A stretch of DNA of 64,000 nucleotides, from assembly GCF_003480915.1 (NCBI RefSeq), contig NZ_QUKD01000001.1, positions 868,001 to 932,000 on the forward strand. Direction: 5' to 3'. A program made the translations under genes and the position numbers. The stretch comes from Parabacteroides sp. TM07-1AC. GTDB taxonomy: Bacteria; Bacteroidota; Bacteroidia; Bacteroidales; Tannerellaceae. Below, in pieces: positions 34,136 to 42,233 of the stretch. Numbering within the stretch: position 1 is the stretch's first letter; the number at the start of each line of letters is the position of its first letter. Below the pieces are notes generated by a model, which made no database searches, was not told the DNA's origin, and saw nothing but the letters and a program-made list of their open reading frames with translations.

Positions 34136-36454
34136 TTACTTATAACTTCCTTTGATTCCGTAGTCGGTATCCTGATTATTCAGCGATTTAGTACCGACAA
34201 GATGAGTTTTTCCGAAATTAAAATTCCAAGTGAGCGTGGCAACGAGAATTCGGGATGCATCGCTAAAACTTTCTCTTCGGAAAGGCGCTTGTGCATTTTT
34301 GTTTTCCATAATGGTTCGGGAAACATTCTTAAACGGATTGAACGCACCTATGCCAAAAGAAAAATTAGTCGCATTGTACCGGATAGCCAAGTAGTGATAA
34401 TTACCATCCTTTATGACGGTTTCGCCGTATAACCTTTCGTCAAAAGGCTGTAGCTGGCCTATCAGCATCCATTTCTTATACATTGCCAAAACATCTGCCC
34501 TGTAATAAAAATTAGAATGGGTATGCGAATAGTTGTTCCCACGACTGTCAAAGTGGTTGAAGCCTCCTGTAACCGAAAATTGCAGGAAGTTTTTTATCAT
34601 CCCTACTTTCAATGTTATCTCCGCATTATACTTATTCCAATCTTTCATGTTTTCGGGCATTGTCAGGAACACATTTCCATGTTCTCTTTTCGATTCCATG
34701 ATAGGATTGTGTTTGTAGTGATGATGCAGGCTTGCATTGAAAGCGAACAACCCTTTTCTGTTTTCGTAATATAAATTATTATTCAGATTCAGGTACGGTT
34801 GAAGCAACAGATTCCCTTTCTCGGCAAGATACGAGTCAAGACGGATTTCCGTGTCGGCCAACTCCATCAGGGTTGGATTCGTTTGACTCATCTCCGCATC
34901 ATACCGGATAAAAGAATTATCACTGAACCGATAGCCAACCATCGCTTTGGGTAAGAAATGGTAATAGCTTTTGGTAACAGATACATTGGAAAAATGCAGG
35001 CGATTCAGGCGAAGTCCCAAGCTATAGCTGAATTTGCCCTTACTATAAAACCACTCTGCAAAAACCGACGATTCCGCCTGATTCAAATCCGATTTGAATT
35101 CCTCGCCCTGATTAATTGTCTGCTCTGTAAACGACTGAATATGTTTTATCCCGAATTTCAAATTTCCATGGGCAAATCCTTTTTCGTATATGCCTTCGGC
35201 AATCAGTGAATATTTATCGGAAAACAGTTCCGAACGTTCGCTGAAAAGAGTATCAACATCGTTGTATTCGCAGTAATTCCGCGAAGATGCTGCGTTCGCA
35301 TAACTCCCCACCACATTAGCATATATTTTCTGATTTTTGGGTAAACCATACTGGTAATACAAGTCGATGGTAGGAACATTAATTTTTTGCTGACTTCCGT
35401 CAAAAATCAACCCTTTGTCCGTGCCATTCTCTTTTAGAAAACTGTTGAAATCGTTGTGAGGCTGATTGCTCAGATTATATTTCAACTTGGCATTGAAAAA
35501 AGCCGAATCGCTCTGCTGATAGTTGTATGTCAGCGAAAAATCATGCATTTGGTACGAATAATCACCTCCGGCACTGATTTCTTCCCTCAATATAGGGGAT
35601 GAATTTTCAAACTGATAACTACCTGTGCGATTTCTGTTATTCGTGTTGATGCGTTGAAACGCTGCGGTGTAGTTCAAAGCATATTCCGATTTTCCTTTGT
35701 TGAATTTGGCAAAGAAAACATCGCCCCCTGCAAGGATATTCAGCGAGTTCATCAAATCCACACCAACAACACCGCCTTTATCATCCCTTACTACCACGTA
35801 GTTGATAACTTTGGAAGCATGTCCGTATCGGATACCTGCATAATCCGAATATTCTATCCGCTTGATTTGGCGGGGTTGCAAGGTCTGAATTTCTTCCGGC
35901 GTGGTATTTACGCCGTTAATCTGCAAAATGACTTTCCCGCCGTCGGATGATGAAATCGTATTCAGCATCGGATTGATGTTCAAGCCGGGAAGCATCATTG
36001 TATTCAGCAATTGCATTCCGTTGGCAGAATGGCTGATTTGCAATTTTGTCGGGAACACAATCCGTTGGTTAATCTTGTTTATTGTGGAAGAAGCAGAAAT
36101 CACCACTTCCCCAAGTAACAAAACATTTTCATTCAAATACACATCTATTTGTGCTGATTCCGTCAGATTCTGTATCAAAATCCGCTTTGTTTCAAATCCT
36201 AAACAGGATACTGACAGCACATAATTATCTGTGGGAAGATTTTCAAATTCAAATCTTCCGATAGTGTCTGTCGTTGTTCCTTTCAGAAAGACTGAATCTT
36301 GTTTGAATAGAACGACATTAGCAAACTCAACAGGTGTTTGCGTATTTTGTTGAAGTACTCTTCCTGAAACATGAATCGATTGTCCGGACACACTTAGGCC
36401 GGAATACAGGAAAAATACGATAAGATATAATAATCGAGCTTTATTAAAGTCCAT
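34136..36454 (-). CDS. Outer-membrane beta-barrel protein with carboxypeptidase-like N-terminal domain
   Basis: 772 residues from the ATG at 36454 (MDFNKARLLYLIVFFLYSG). Signal peptide of about 24 residues, then a CarboxypepD_reg-like domain (HVSGRVLQQNTQTPVEFANV; GRFEFENLPTDNYVLSVSCLG), a plug-like region (QLLNTMMLPGLNINPML; VILQINGVNTTPEEIQTLQP) and a long C-terminal beta-barrel. It resembles TonB-dependent-receptor-like proteins without an evident TonB box or SusD partner. The final residue is not aromatic (ends GIKGSYK). It is the only gene of its unit, under the promoter at 36671-36702. Bacteroidales mobile elements carry such proteins often; cargo is unknown. Confidence 0.8.
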   Translation of the reverse strand: MDFNKARLLYLIVFFLYSGLSVSGQSIHVSGRVLQQNTQTPVEFANVVLFKQDSVFLKGTTTDTIGRFEFENLPTDNYVLSVSCLGFETKRILIQNLTESAQIDVYLNENVLLLGEVVISASSTINKINQRIVFPTKLQISHSANGMQLLNTMMLPGLNINPMLNTISSSDGGKVILQINGVNTTPEEIQTLQPRQIKRIEYSDYAGIRYGHASKVINYVVVRDDKGGVVGVDLMNSLNILAGGDVFFAKFNKGKSEYALNYTAAFQRINTNNRNRTGSYQFENSSPILREEISAGGDYSYQMHDFSLTYNYQQSDSAFFNAKLKYNLSNQPHNDFNSFLKENGTDKGLIFDGSQQKINVPTIDLYYQYGLPKNQKIYANVVGSYANAASSRNYCEYNDVDTLFSERSELFSDKYSLIAEGIYEKGFAHGNLKFGIKHIQSFTEQTINQGEEFKSDLNQAESSVFAEWFYSKGKFSYSLGLRLNRLHFSNVSVTKSYYHFLPKAMVGYRFSDNSFIRYDAEMSQTNPTLMELADTEIRLDSYLAEKGNLLLQPYLNLNNNLYYENRKGLFAFNASLHHHYKHNPIMESKREHGNVFLTMPENMKDWNKYNAEITLKVGMIKNFLQFSVTGGFNHFDSRGNNYSHTHSNFYYRADVLAMYKKWMLIGQLQPFDERLYGETVIKDGNYHYLAIRYNATNFSFGIGAFNPFKNVSRTIMENKNAQAPFRRESFSDASRILVATLTWNFNFGKTHLVGTKSLNNQDTDYGIKGSYK

Positions 36455-36670
36455 ACTTGTTTTCTTATAATGGGTTACGGATACAGATATAGCATCTGCA
36501 TCATAAACCTCATGAATAAATGATAATAGAAATTTTCCCCTCAAAAAGAGTTGAAGGTGATAAGAAAACTGAGATTAGGATTCCCAGTATAGACTATGCA
36601 CGGATTCTAAAAATACGTGCTATTGAACAACGAATGCTCGACATGATTTGTTTTTTGTTCTAAATTTGAT

Positions 36671-36702
36671 GCAAAGATAATGCTTTTCTAAATCTCTGGC
36701 AA
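36671..36702 (-). promoter_or_regulatory. Bacteroides-type promoter for the outer-membrane protein gene
   Basis: Minus strand: -7 box TATCTTTGC (36671-36679) and TTG (36700-36702) 20 bases upstream, matching TTTG-N19-21-TAnnTTTG. The transcript would have a leader of about 200 bases (36455-36660), in which nothing but weak palindromes can be seen. Confidence 0.65.
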
Positions 36703-36707
36703 GGATA

Positions 36708-37244
36708 TCAGCCAATCACATAAGTGATTTTAACGATTCCCGAATCGTAAGCCTCACTTCCGGCGAACTTCCAAGTTGATTCTTTGGGCTGGTTCGGGAA
36801 TAAAGGAATGCCATTGCCTAAAATCACGGGAATATAGCAGATTTGCATTTCATCCACCAAATCGTGATTCAGCAAAAGCGTTATCACTTGTCCACCACCA
36901 ACCAACCAAATGTCTTTACCATCCTGTTGCTTTAGCGCCTTTACTGTTTCTACAACATTTTCCGTAATGAATTTTACATTCTTGGTCGGCGTAAGATTTG
37001 TGTTGCGGTGAGAAACGATATAGCACGCTTTGTCTGAATATGGCCACTCAAAGTCCATATCAAGAACTGCGCGGTAAGTCTTCCCGCCCATGATAATCGT
37101 ATCAATGGAATCCATCAAATCTTTGTAGCCATATTCGGTTCCGGTAGGCATTGGGTATTTGGTTAGCCAATCTAAATTACCATCAGGGCGTGCGATGTAG
37201 CCGTCGAGCGATACAGCGATGTACAGTTTAATCTTTTTTTTCAT
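36708..37244 (-). CDS. RibD C-terminal/dihydrofolate-reductase-like protein
   Basis: 178 residues from the ATG at 37244 (MKKKIKLYIAVSLDGYIARP). Hallmarks of the RibD_C/DHFR fold: IAVSLDGYIA at the start, DTIIMGGKTYRA near 50, YIVSHR near 80, and DIWLVGGGQVITLLL near 115. Proteins of this type are NADPH-dependent reductases of unknown substrate, common as cargo on mobile elements. The upstream in-frame extension overlaps a terminator-like leader and is rejected. The leader holds a long stem with a T-run (37288-37365). A second member of the same fold occurs at 52001-52423. Confidence 0.85.
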   Translation of the reverse strand: MKKKIKLYIAVSLDGYIARPDGNLDWLTKYPMPTGTEYGYKDLMDSIDTIIMGGKTYRAVLDMDFEWPYSDKACYIVSHRNTNLTPTKNVKFITENVVETVKALKQQDGKDIWLVGGGQVITLLLNHDLVDEMQICYIPVILGNGIPLFPNQPKESTWKFAGSEAYDSGIVKITYVIG

Positions 37245-37287
37245 GTCTCTAAAATTTAATTGTTTATACTCGTGTTCGCTGTACATC

Positions 37288-37365
37288 AAAAAAAAGCGTG
37301 GAATCCACATTGCTCCGGCATAAAGGTACTGGTATACCCGACAAACGAAACACGCAGTTCCACGC
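37288..37365 (-). promoter_or_regulatory. Terminator-like leader structure before the reductase gene
   Basis: On the minus strand GCGTGGAA pairs with TTCCACGC 54 bases later (plus 37358-37365 with 37296-37303), directly followed by eight T (37288-37295), then 43 bases to the ATG. A box TACCTTTGC on the minus strand at 37502-37510 could be the -7 promoter element. Between lie further short inverted repeats (ACGTTC/GAACGT near 37438-37452; AACGG/CCGTT near 37466-37485). The layout suggests transcription attenuation. The rest of 37511-37693 shows no gene. Confidence 0.5.
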
Positions 37366-37693
37366 CATACTTGCGTATAGCATGAACATTGCACATTCCA
37401 TCTCGTTTGTCTAAAATTACCAGTTTTATATGCCGAGACGTTCAGCGAACGTTATGTTATATGTCAACGGTACTTAGCCCGTTAAATTCTATTTTATAAA
37501 TGCAAAGGTAGGAATAGTTTGGAAAAATCTGGGTATTTGCCTTCCCGAAATTTGGGAAGAATACAAATACACAAATATTTTTCACCTAACTTTACCGTCT
37601 TGGTCTATTCCTGAATGATGCTTTGAACATTATAATGTTTTAATCATGAACAAATGCGATTGTTTTTGCTCATTATTGTGAACATTCTAAAAA

Positions 37694-38251
37694 TCACAAT
37701 TTCAAATTCAGCCCTTCATTTATCATGTATAGCAACGCATGTGCATTGCCTAAAGCATCTTCAACCGGATTATGAGTATGTGGAAAACCGGTATGCAAAC
37801 GTCCGTCTTTGTCTGTAAATTCCTGACTGCGCATCCATTTCCATTGCATCTTTGTGTCGTTCTTAAAACCGCACCACAAATCACTAATGCGACGGGAACT
37901 ATACCCGAATGGATTCGTACCGGAATAGGTGAGAAAATACCAGTTAATCCACGAGGCATCGTATCCGTTATTATCGGCAATCAGAATCGGACGGCCTTTA
38001 AGATTGGTTTCCTCAATCCATTCGCCGAAGCGCTCAAAAACTAACTTCGGGTCGTCAAACGATTCATGTTCGCTGCGTGAAAATCCGCTCACTGCAAGCG
38101 CTTCTCCATCGTATTCTTCACTGATAGGGCGCGTTTTTCCATAAAAGGTAGTTTGCAGTTCGTTATCCAACCGGACTGCCCCAAAGCAGACCAACGAATT
38201 GCGACCAAGTATCTGCCCGTCGGATTCAACATCTATTACATAAAAACTCAT
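37694..38251 (-). CDS. DEDDh-type 3'-5' exonuclease
   Basis: 185 residues. Catalytic signatures: DVESDG (Asp7, Glu9) at the N terminus, DNNGYDASW near 93-100, and HNPVEDALGNA near 159-169 with the His and Asp of the DEDDh motif. This is a compact stand-alone exonuclease domain of the RNase T/DnaQ type. It is the last gene of a tight leftward operon: AbiEi-like regulator, nucleotidyltransferase, metallophosphoesterase and, 19 bases later, this gene. Linkage to a nucleotidyltransferase and a phosphoesterase suggests processing of RNA or DNA ends. The ATG is at 38251. Confidence 0.85.
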   Translation of the reverse strand: MSFYVIDVESDGQILGRNSLVCFGAVRLDNELQTTFYGKTRPISEEYDGEALAVSGFSRSEHESFDDPKLVFERFGEWIEETNLKGRPILIADNNGYDASWINWYFLTYSGTNPFGYSSRRISDLWCGFKNDTKMQWKWMRSQEFTDKDGRLHTGFPHTHNPVEDALGNAHALLYMINEGLNLKL

Positions 38252-38270
38252 TGTTTGTACCTCTTTAGTA

Positions 38271-39035
38271 TTACTGTACCTCTATCGCTTTTTCAGGATT
38301 AAACGTGTGATGCTCGTTGTGGAATACATATCCCAATTGATTGCTCACACATTTAGTTTTTCCAATAACTTTGTCAATATTCCGGTGCGAATGACCATAA
38401 ATCCAGTATTCTACCGGACTGGTTTCGATATATTGTTCCAATTCAACCGTAAAAGCACCATTTATTTTGCTTCCTGCAAAATCGGGCGAAGCTAATTGAA
38501 ACGATGGGACATGATGCGTAACCACAATAATATGTACCGCCGTGCTTTTTGCCACTTTATCCTGAATAAAACGGAAACATTTGTCGTGTTCTCGGTTGAA
38601 GTTATCCCATGTCAACGTTGCACCATTAAACAAAATCCGGTGAAAATCACTAACGCCACGTTCGGTAATGTAGGCTTCTTCTAATTTGATTCTCGCCCAT
38701 AAAGTTGAAATGATAAAGTCAACATTTTCTATCCGGACAACAGCATCGTAATAGCATTTCACGTTGTCCCGAATCGAACAAACCAAACCATACGGCATGT
38801 TTGCCAAATCGTAATACTTGTATAATTCGTGGTTCCCAATAGCCACAATCACTTGCTTGTAATTTTCCGAGGCCCAATCCCAAAACGGATGTTTGCCATA
38901 GTTGTCATCATTCAGATAACCGATATCACCTGCTAGAACGAGAATATCGCCCACAGGCTTCAATGGATTCCGTTTCAGATAGCTGTAATTATCCGAAAAT
39001 TCCAAATGTAAATCCGATGCGTATTGAATTTTCAT
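38271..39035 (-). CDS. Calcineurin-like metallophosphoesterase
   Basis: 254 residues from the ATG at 39035 (MKIQYASDLHLEF); a TTG five codons earlier overlaps the upstream gene and is less likely. All metal-binding motifs are visible: D-x-H in SDLHLEF, LAGDIGYLND, IGNHELYKYY, VVTHHVPS and YGHSHRN. Family members cleave phosphodiesters or phosphomonoesters of nucleotides, nucleic acids or proteins. Its ATG lies one base after the nucleotidyltransferase stop codon, so the two are coupled. In context it might undo or extend the action of the nucleotidyltransferase; that is inference. Confidence 0.9.
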   Translation of the reverse strand: MKIQYASDLHLEFSDNYSYLKRNPLKPVGDILVLAGDIGYLNDDNYGKHPFWDWASENYKQVIVAIGNHELYKYYDLANMPYGLVCSIRDNVKCYYDAVVRIENVDFIISTLWARIKLEEAYITERGVSDFHRILFNGATLTWDNFNREHDKCFRFIQDKVAKSTAVHIIVVTHHVPSFQLASPDFAGSKINGAFTVELEQYIETSPVEYWIYGHSHRNIDKVIGKTKCVSNQLGYVFHNEHHTFNPEKAIEVQ

Positions 39036-39036
39036 T

Positions 39037-39804
39037 TTATTCGATTCCAAATATTTCTTTCATAATGCCGAGAAAGCCACGAATGTCATCATCGGTACGC
39101 TGTAAACTGTCCCGCAAAGACTGATTCGGTAAAGATTCTTCCATTGTGTTAATGAAAACACTCACCTCATCTTTCATAGTAGCCGATAATTCAACAGGCG
39201 TAAACGGGTCGATACGCATAGCCAAGAGTTTGAAAACATCATCCCTGTGTTTTTTGATGTCGGCACTACGAACGTTCGGATTGATTTTCTTTTCTTCCGT
39301 CAAATTCAGAAATGCTTTTACTTTCAAGCATAGAAGGGACAACGGGTTGGCAATGCAAATACCTTCTTCAATGATGCTGCTATCAATGGTGTGTCGATAG
39401 TATTCTTCATCCAACAGAATTGCCGAAAGGCTTGGAATTTCTTCGCCAACCGGAATAGGGGTTAAATGAAAACCTGTAGGCACACCTAATACATCAGGAT
39501 ATTTGGATAACAATTCGATTTGTACAGGAAATCCATTCTTTGGCTCTAAAAAACGAAACAATTCGGTTACAGGCTCTTTGTCTTCCCGCTTTCGTTGTAG
39601 GTTCTCGTATTTACCCTCATCTATGAACTCCCAAAAGCGTTGACCAAATTCGGGTGTCATTTTTTCAATGACTAATATCATGTCAATATCGTCGGTTGCA
39701 CGCGGACACATAACTGTATCCCGCAAAGCAATATCACAGGCTGTTCCACCGATGATAACATAGTTATCTTCAAATCCGGCGAAGTGTTCTTTGAATTTTT
39801 CTAA
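39037..39804 (-). CDS. AbiEii-like nucleotidyltransferase; start codon unclear
   Basis: About 255 residues. The catalytic motif is complete only if the frame is read from well upstream of the first good start: VIIGGTACDIALRDTVMC, then PRATDDIDMIL gives GG-x-n-D-x-D, as in AbiEii/MNT-type nucleotidyltransferases. C-terminal helical region with LLCLKVKAFLNLTEEKK. No ATG, GTG or TTG precedes the motif in frame: the frame opens after a TGA near 39839, and the only candidates are an ATT near 39831 or ATGGATTAG at the end of the upstream gene. A one-base insertion there would give MDLEKFKEHF. Either a rare start, frameshifting or a mutation is present. The first conventional in-frame start (TTG near 39726) would delete the GG motif. 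Confidence 0.7.
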   Translation of the reverse strand, partial: LEKFKEHFAGFEDNYVIIGGTACDIALRDTVMCPRATDDIDMILVIEKMTPEFGQRFWEFIDEGKYENLQRKREDKEPVTELFRFLEPKNGFPVQIELLSKYPDVLGVPTGFHLTPIPVGEEIPSLSAILLDEEYYRHTIDSSIIEEGICIANPLSLLCLKVKAFLNLTEEKKINPNVRSADIKKHRDDVFKLLAMRIDPFTPVELSATMKDEVSVFINTMEESLPNQSLRDSLQRTDDDIRGFLGIMKEIFGIE

Positions 39805-40754
39805 TCCATTTCCTCTATCATTATTTCCAATTCTTTTTCAATTCGTGAATCCGGGTCATCCTCCATCGACAGGTACAACGAAAGTTTATCGACGATTCCA
39901 CCATTCGGTTGATAAGGTATCGTTACCGGATATTTCCATATTTCGATTTTGTACAAACCTTCTACCTCGTTGTATTGTCCATCTGCCTGATTAAATTGTT
40001 TGTCCCAAATTGCCATTGTTCCGTATTGTTCGGGATTCAAGTGCGAGTGGTGCGACAAGGCATTTACTCCACTAATACCAAAGTTACCTTCGGGCACAAC
40101 ATCACAATATAAGACTTTCTTTACGGGTGACGACAAATAACTTTGGGCTTTTGTCCATAGTTCCCGCTTGGAATTACTAAAACGGATGAATTTGATTCCT
40201 GTATCATCTTGAATTTTTGTATCACACAATTGGCAGTTTTCAAGACTTGTAACAGCACGTGCCAGTGTTACGTAGTTGTAAGGTACAATTTCTTCCAACT
40301 TCTTAATTGTGAATTCGTTTTCGTTTTTATCATCCAAAAGATAATACAGTAGCACATATTGCGCAGCAGGGGTTAATCTCGTTGGATTCTTATCTCGCTT
40401 TTTAGCCTGAACATTCACAATTAAGGATGGCAGAAAAGCGTATTTATCCGAAATAATAAAGTACACCTCTTGATTTATGAGGCGTTCCCGTTCATAATAG
40501 GTTAATGAATCCAATAGGACAACAACAGGCATATTCATAACCGTTTCTACTTGTCGAGTAATCTTCTTATAATTACCCGGGGTTATGGATTCCTGTGCGT
40601 TTTTGGCTTGGATAACACACAAAATCTGATTATTGAAGTCTATCGTATAAAACGAAAACCTCAATAGCATATCAGCATTAAGGCCACGTAGTTTATCCCG
40701 TTTTATCGGAATCAACTCTTTCTGAACGCCTAATATTGAAATTAAATTACTCAT
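39801..40754 (-). CDS. AbiEi-like winged-helix regulator, putative antitoxin
   Basis: 317 residues beginning MSNLISILGVQKELIPIKRD. The N-terminal half has a mixed alpha/beta region (IQAKNAQESITPGNYKKITR; VVVLLDSLTYYERERL). A winged helix-turn-helix follows at about 127-175 (LTPAAQYVLLYYLL; IKKLEEIVPYNYVTLARAVT), then a C-terminal domain with KVLYCDVVPEGNFGISGVNA. The order regulator then nucleotidyltransferase, with overlapping ends, is that of type IV AbiE-like toxin-antitoxin pairs, in which the first gene also represses the promoter. Four GTGATAAT-type sites (40761-40827) precede the ATG. Confidence 0.7.
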   Translation of the reverse strand: MSNLISILGVQKELIPIKRDKLRGLNADMLLRFSFYTIDFNNQILCVIQAKNAQESITPGNYKKITRQVETVMNMPVVVLLDSLTYYERERLINQEVYFIISDKYAFLPSLIVNVQAKKRDKNPTRLTPAAQYVLLYYLLDDKNENEFTIKKLEEIVPYNYVTLARAVTSLENCQLCDTKIQDDTGIKFIRFSNSKRELWTKAQSYLSSPVKKVLYCDVVPEGNFGISGVNALSHHSHLNPEQYGTMAIWDKQFNQADGQYNEVEGLYKIEIWKYPVTIPYQPNGGIVDKLSLYLSMEDDPDSRIEKELEIMIEEMD

Positions 40755-40760
40755 AATAAG

Positions 40761-40827
40761 TCATTATCACCTAATTTTTGCACTATTATCATATATGGTG
40801 ATAATGATGCAAAAATAGTGATAATAG
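40761..40827. promoter_or_regulatory. Operator-like array before the AbiE-like operon
   Basis: Four copies of ATTATCA[C/T] or its complement: 40763-40770 and 40785-40792 (plus) and GTGATAAT at 40798-40805 and 40818-40825 (inverted). The two inverted copies are 20 bp apart. TTTTTGCA/TGCAAAAA arms near 40775-40815 add another inverted repeat. All are within 75 bases of the first ATG, as expected of an autoregulated promoter. Confidence 0.6.
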
Positions 40828-40877
40828 TTGAATCTGCAAACTCATGACTGTAAATTTTGCTTTCCTTGTTATTTTTT

Positions 40878-40923
40878 AGTGCAAGGTGCAAGCTTATCTA
40901 TATAGATACTTGCACCTTGCACT
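40878..40923. repeat. 46-bp palindrome with perfect 15-bp arms
   Basis: AGTGCAAGGTGCAAG (40878-40892) is repeated exactly inverted at 40909-40923. Inside, TATCTATATAGATA (40895-40908) is itself a perfect palindrome. The arm contains a direct repeat (TGCAAG, G, TGCAAG). It lies between the leftward AbiE-like operon and a strong rightward promoter, 210 bases from the right border of the inserted block. Confidence 0.8.
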
Positions 40924-40958
40924 AATTTTAGAGAGCTAAGCGTTTTATATCCAAAGGA

Positions 40959-40991
40959 TTTGTTTTAGGTTCATTTATTTTGTAACTTTGC
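40959..40991 (+). promoter_or_regulatory. Strong Bacteroides-type promoter, rightward
   Basis: TTTG at 40959-40962, 20 bases, then TAACTTTGC at 40983-40991: a full match to TTTG-N19-21-TAnnTTTG. With the preceding G it also reads GTAACTTTGC, the CTnDOT-type att core pattern. Downstream is only a truncated frame (41037-41130), then the 3' end of traA in the opposite direction. Confidence 0.7.
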
Positions 40992-41036
40992 ACCATAGCC
41001 ACGCGAGGACAACGATGCGACAAAAGCAGGCAAGCA

Positions 41037-41130
41037 ATGGTCATTTTCAATCGTTACAAAATCGTTACCGCTGGTTTTGAAAAAGCTTCTAAGAAATTAA
41101 TTCATACGGGATTGCGAGAAATTGGTTCCT
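41037..41130 (+). pseudogene. 5' fragment of an unidentified gene at the right border of the block
   Basis: From the ATG at 41037 a frame reads MVIFNRYKIVTAGFEKASKK and LIHTGLREIG before entering the reverse of traA at about 41131. It lies 46 bases downstream of a full promoter (40959-40991), so it was probably the start of a real gene cut off at the junction. Family not recognised. Confidence 0.35.
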
Positions 41131-41133
41131 TTA

Positions 41134-41145
41134 CCTGCTGCCCAT
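41134..41145 (-). pseudogene. traB: traB, first four codons only
   Basis: Two bases after the traA stop codon an ATG (41143-41145) begins M-G-S-R and then meets TAA at the block border. By position this is the start of traB, the next gene in CTnDOT-type operons. The identity rests on position only. Confidence 0.3.
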
Positions 41146-41147
41146 GC

Positions 41148-41909
41148 TCACTGCGGTCTGATGATGTCGCTTATCTCTTCGGAAAACTCCCGGATGCCAC
41201 TCCCTTTCAGCAGTGCCGTGTCCATCGGGAAGATGGTGGAGCGGAAAACGCTCTTGCGCTCTTCCGAAAGGTCACGGCGGAACTTCTTGCTGTCGGGCAA
41301 GCGGGTGGAAAGTACCGGAAAGCCCATTTCGGCTATCACTTCCTCGTAGATGCCGTACAAGTCGTTCCTCTCCCTGCCGTCCACCATCGTCCAGAACAGA
41401 TGCAGCCCCTTTGTTTTCGCCTGTCCGGTAGTCATCAGCCTGTCGCGGAACATCGTGACGAATTTCAGGGTACTCTCCACGACAAAGCGGTCGGCACTCA
41501 GCGGAGTGAAAATGTAGTCCATCTGCGAGAGCGTCTTTATCACGCCGTTGCTTCGGAGTGTGCCGGGCATGTCGAAGAACACCACGTCGGGTTTCACGTC
41601 CTCAGTGGCAATCATCCTCTCGGCATCGTCGAGGGCGTTCACCGCATTGCTTTTGACGATGGTGTAGGCGTTCTTTTTGATCCGGCGGAAATGGTCGCAA
41701 GCGAGAGCCTTGAAGTAGGTGCTGCTGTCGATAAGCCCCATTTCGTGTTCGCGCAGCCCGTGGATGCTGTGCTGCGGGTCGTCGCAGTCCACGACGGCGA
41801 CATTGTAGCCTTTCACGTTGTGCAGGTAGCTGGCGGCAAGTGCCGTGACAGTGGATTTGCCGATGCCACCTTTCTGTGTTGCGAATGCAACGAAGATTTC
41901 CTTACTCAT
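41148..41909 (-). CDS. traA: Conjugative transposon protein TraA, ParA-like ATPase
   Basis: 253 residues from the ATG at 41909 (MSKEIFVAFATQKGGIGKST). The deviant Walker A motif KGGIGKST (residues 13-20), Walker A' VAVVDCDDPQHS and Walker B VVFFDMPGTL mark a ParA/MinD-type ATPase. It is the first gene of the leftward transfer operon in CTnDOT, but here the operon is interrupted directly behind it. The frame is open for another 108 codons upstream without family features. It is divergent from mobA across a 709-base region. Confidence 0.9.
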   Translation of the reverse strand: MSKEIFVAFATQKGGIGKSTVTALAASYLHNVKGYNVAVVDCDDPQHSIHGLREHEMGLIDSSTYFKALACDHFRRIKKNAYTIVKSNAVNALDDAERMIATEDVKPDVVFFDMPGTLRSNGVIKTLSQMDYIFTPLSADRFVVESTLKFVTMFRDRLMTTGQAKTKGLHLFWTMVDGRERNDLYGIYEEVIAEMGFPVLSTRLPDSKKFRRDLSEERKSVFRSTIFPMDTALLKGSGIREFSEEISDIIRPQ

Positions 41910-42233
41910 AGTTCCATTTATTTTAATTGTTGATGATTTGTTTTTCTGTTTCCATACGGATTTGGCTGTCGCACCATCCGCTTCCGTGACTACACACGCA
42001 GGCGGGTCGTCGCGTATCCGGTTCTGTGGTGAAGCGGTGCGTCGGACAAATGGTGATTGACGACATTGCGTCATGAAGTCATTGAATCCATACGTCACCG
42101 AATTGTCGGAGAACCGGGTTTCCGACGGTTCGGGTATCCGTTTCGGCAAGTATCCGAAGAAGCGGATTTCCGGGTATTTGAATGTTCCGTTTATCATATC
42201 TTCAAATCGTTCGTTTCTTGAATCATGCTGCAA

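Larger units (their letters stand above)
29084..41133. mobile_element. Foreign block replacing traB to traG'
   Basis: Left border: within traG at about 29083. Right border: after four codons (ATG GGC AGC AGG) of the gene that follows traA, then TAA at 41131-41133. The block is more A/T-rich than the tra genes, carries parts of an integrative element (two HTH genes, primase-helicase, RteC-like) plus cargo, and has a truncated frame at each border (29084-29263 and 41037-41130). No integrase, matching direct repeats or terminal inverted repeats were seen, and a GC-rich remnant at 29905-30110 suggests at least two events. Confidence 0.6.

Noticed and set aside
40982..40991. GTAACTTTGC as an integration site of the block
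   Set aside because: It is 140 bases inside the right border, and no matching copy was found at the left border; it is more simply the -7 box of the promoter. Similar boxes occur at 42346-42355.
41910..42233. N-terminal extension of TraA by 108 codons
   Set aside because: The extension has no ParA-family features; MSKEIFVAFATQKGG is the normal start of this family.
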